Source: an uncultured Erysipelotrichaceae bacterium
Lineage (GTDB): Bacteria > Bacillota_I > Bacilli_A > Erysipelotrichales > Erysipelotrichaceae
Direction: 5' to 3'
Length of the DNA: 13,641 bases
NCBI GenBank assembly: GCA_902782955.1
Contig: CACZPD010000204.1
Span: forward strand, 1-13,641
Shown: positions 13,398 through 13,641 of the stretch, one piece after another
How the letters are laid out: every line of letters begins with the position of its first letter
How positions within the stretch are numbered: position 1 is the first letter of the stretch
Program-made: the position numbers and the translations under genes
The notes under the pieces: model-generated
The model's input: the letters and a program-made list of their open reading frames with translations, nothing else
What the model was told of the DNA's origin: nothing
Database searches by the model: none

Positions 13398-13425
13398 ATT
13401 TTAACTGATTTCCCTGATTCTTCAA
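13398..13425 (-). promoter_or_regulatory. Candidate promoter of the ankyrin/EF-G-like operon
   Basis: On the minus strand TTGAAG (13425-13420), a 16-nt spacer and TAAAAT (13403-13398). Transcription near 13391 would give a leader of almost 200 nt. Confidence 0.4.
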
Positions 13426-13471
13426 TAGCAAAGCACCGAAAATGCCCCTTTTGTCAGGAAGACAGCCGAAC

Positions 13472-13492
13472 ATCCTGAAACATTTTCAGGAT
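13472..13492. repeat. Perfect inverted repeat at the 3' end of the right-edge gene
   Basis: ATCCTGAAA (13472-13480), 3-nt spacer, TTTCAGGAT (13484-13492). It touches the stop codon of the minus-strand gene. No U-tract follows on either strand, so it is not a standard terminator; it may protect the mRNA 3' end or mark a processing site. Confidence 0.5.
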
Positions 13493-13641
13493 CAGGATTT
13501 ATCAGGAAGACCGACGATATCGATCTTTGTATATGGTATCTCAATACCCGCCTTACGGAACCGTTTCAGCATTTCTTCCCTGAAGTCAGACAGCGCAAAA
13601 CGGTTGTTCCGCAGGGTGTCTGTGGTTACCGGGAAACGGAC
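13492..13641 (-). CDS. C-terminal end of a probable MscS-family mechanosensitive channel (5' end outside window)
   Basis: An open frame enters from the right edge and ends at TGA (13494-13492), giving 49 residues: VRFPVTTDTL, then FALSDFREEMLKRFRKAG and IEIPYTKIDIV. A beta strand, an amphipathic helix with FRxEMxKRFRKAGIEIPY, then a short strand is how the cytoplasmic C-terminal alpha/beta domain of MscS-like channels usually ends (helix, then a gI.IPfPq element). The short length makes the family call moderate. It is on the same strand as the ankyrin operon, about 300 nt upstream of it. Confidence 0.5.
   Translation of the reverse strand, partial: VRFPVTTDTLRNNRFALSDFREEMLKRFRKAGIEIPYTKIDIVGLPDKS

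Noticed and set aside
13269..13478. A 69-codon plus-strand frame in the right intergenic region, with a CPFC motif.
   Set aside because: No ribosome site or promoter, Leu/Ser-rich composition typical of non-coding AT-rich DNA, and it ends inside an inverted repeat.

Overview
The window reads as chromosomal DNA of a mid-GC Bacillota. AGGAGG-type ribosome binding sites, short operons closed by hairpin-plus-U terminators and near-consensus extended -10 promoters support this. The gene set (Tet-like GTPase fused to a YacP-type NYN domain, EF-G-2 paralogue, Lys/Ala-rich tailed protein) suggests Erysipelotrichia or a related gut lineage. The taxon is an inference, not a reading.

Left part (1-3557, minus strand): a tight operon, ROK kinase > aroC > aroK > aroA. 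It encodes the last three named shikimate-pathway enzymes except that aroA runs off the left edge. A well-formed promoter at 3612-3640 overlaps the promoter of a divergent, apparently leaderless membrane-protein gene at 3620-4153. AroA has Ala at the Gly position that governs glyphosate binding.

Middle part (4153-7635): a Lys/Ala-tailed small protein (minus), the NAD(P)HX repair enzyme Nnr (plus), a CPBP-type membrane protein with a damaged active-site motif (plus), and a stand-alone FakA middle-domain protein (minus). Most have their own promoter, and clear terminators lie between them.

Right part (7687-13641, all minus strand): a translation-related block. Transcription runs from a small ankyrin-repeat protein into an EF-G-2-like GTPase, then a terminator, tRNA-Leu(CAA), another terminator, and an 827-residue fusion. 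That fusion joins a tetracycline-resistance-protein-like ribosomal GTPase to a C-terminal YacP/Rae1-type NYN ribonuclease domain. Its start codon sits directly downstream of an extended -10, so its mRNA is probably leaderless. I regard the GTPase-nuclease fusion as the most interesting object: it looks built to bring an A-site mRNA nuclease to the ribosome. The right edge holds the tail of a probable MscS-like channel, then a leader region with a possible small ORF and terminator-like hairpin before the ankyrin gene.

No CRISPR array, insertion sequence, integrase or attachment site was seen.
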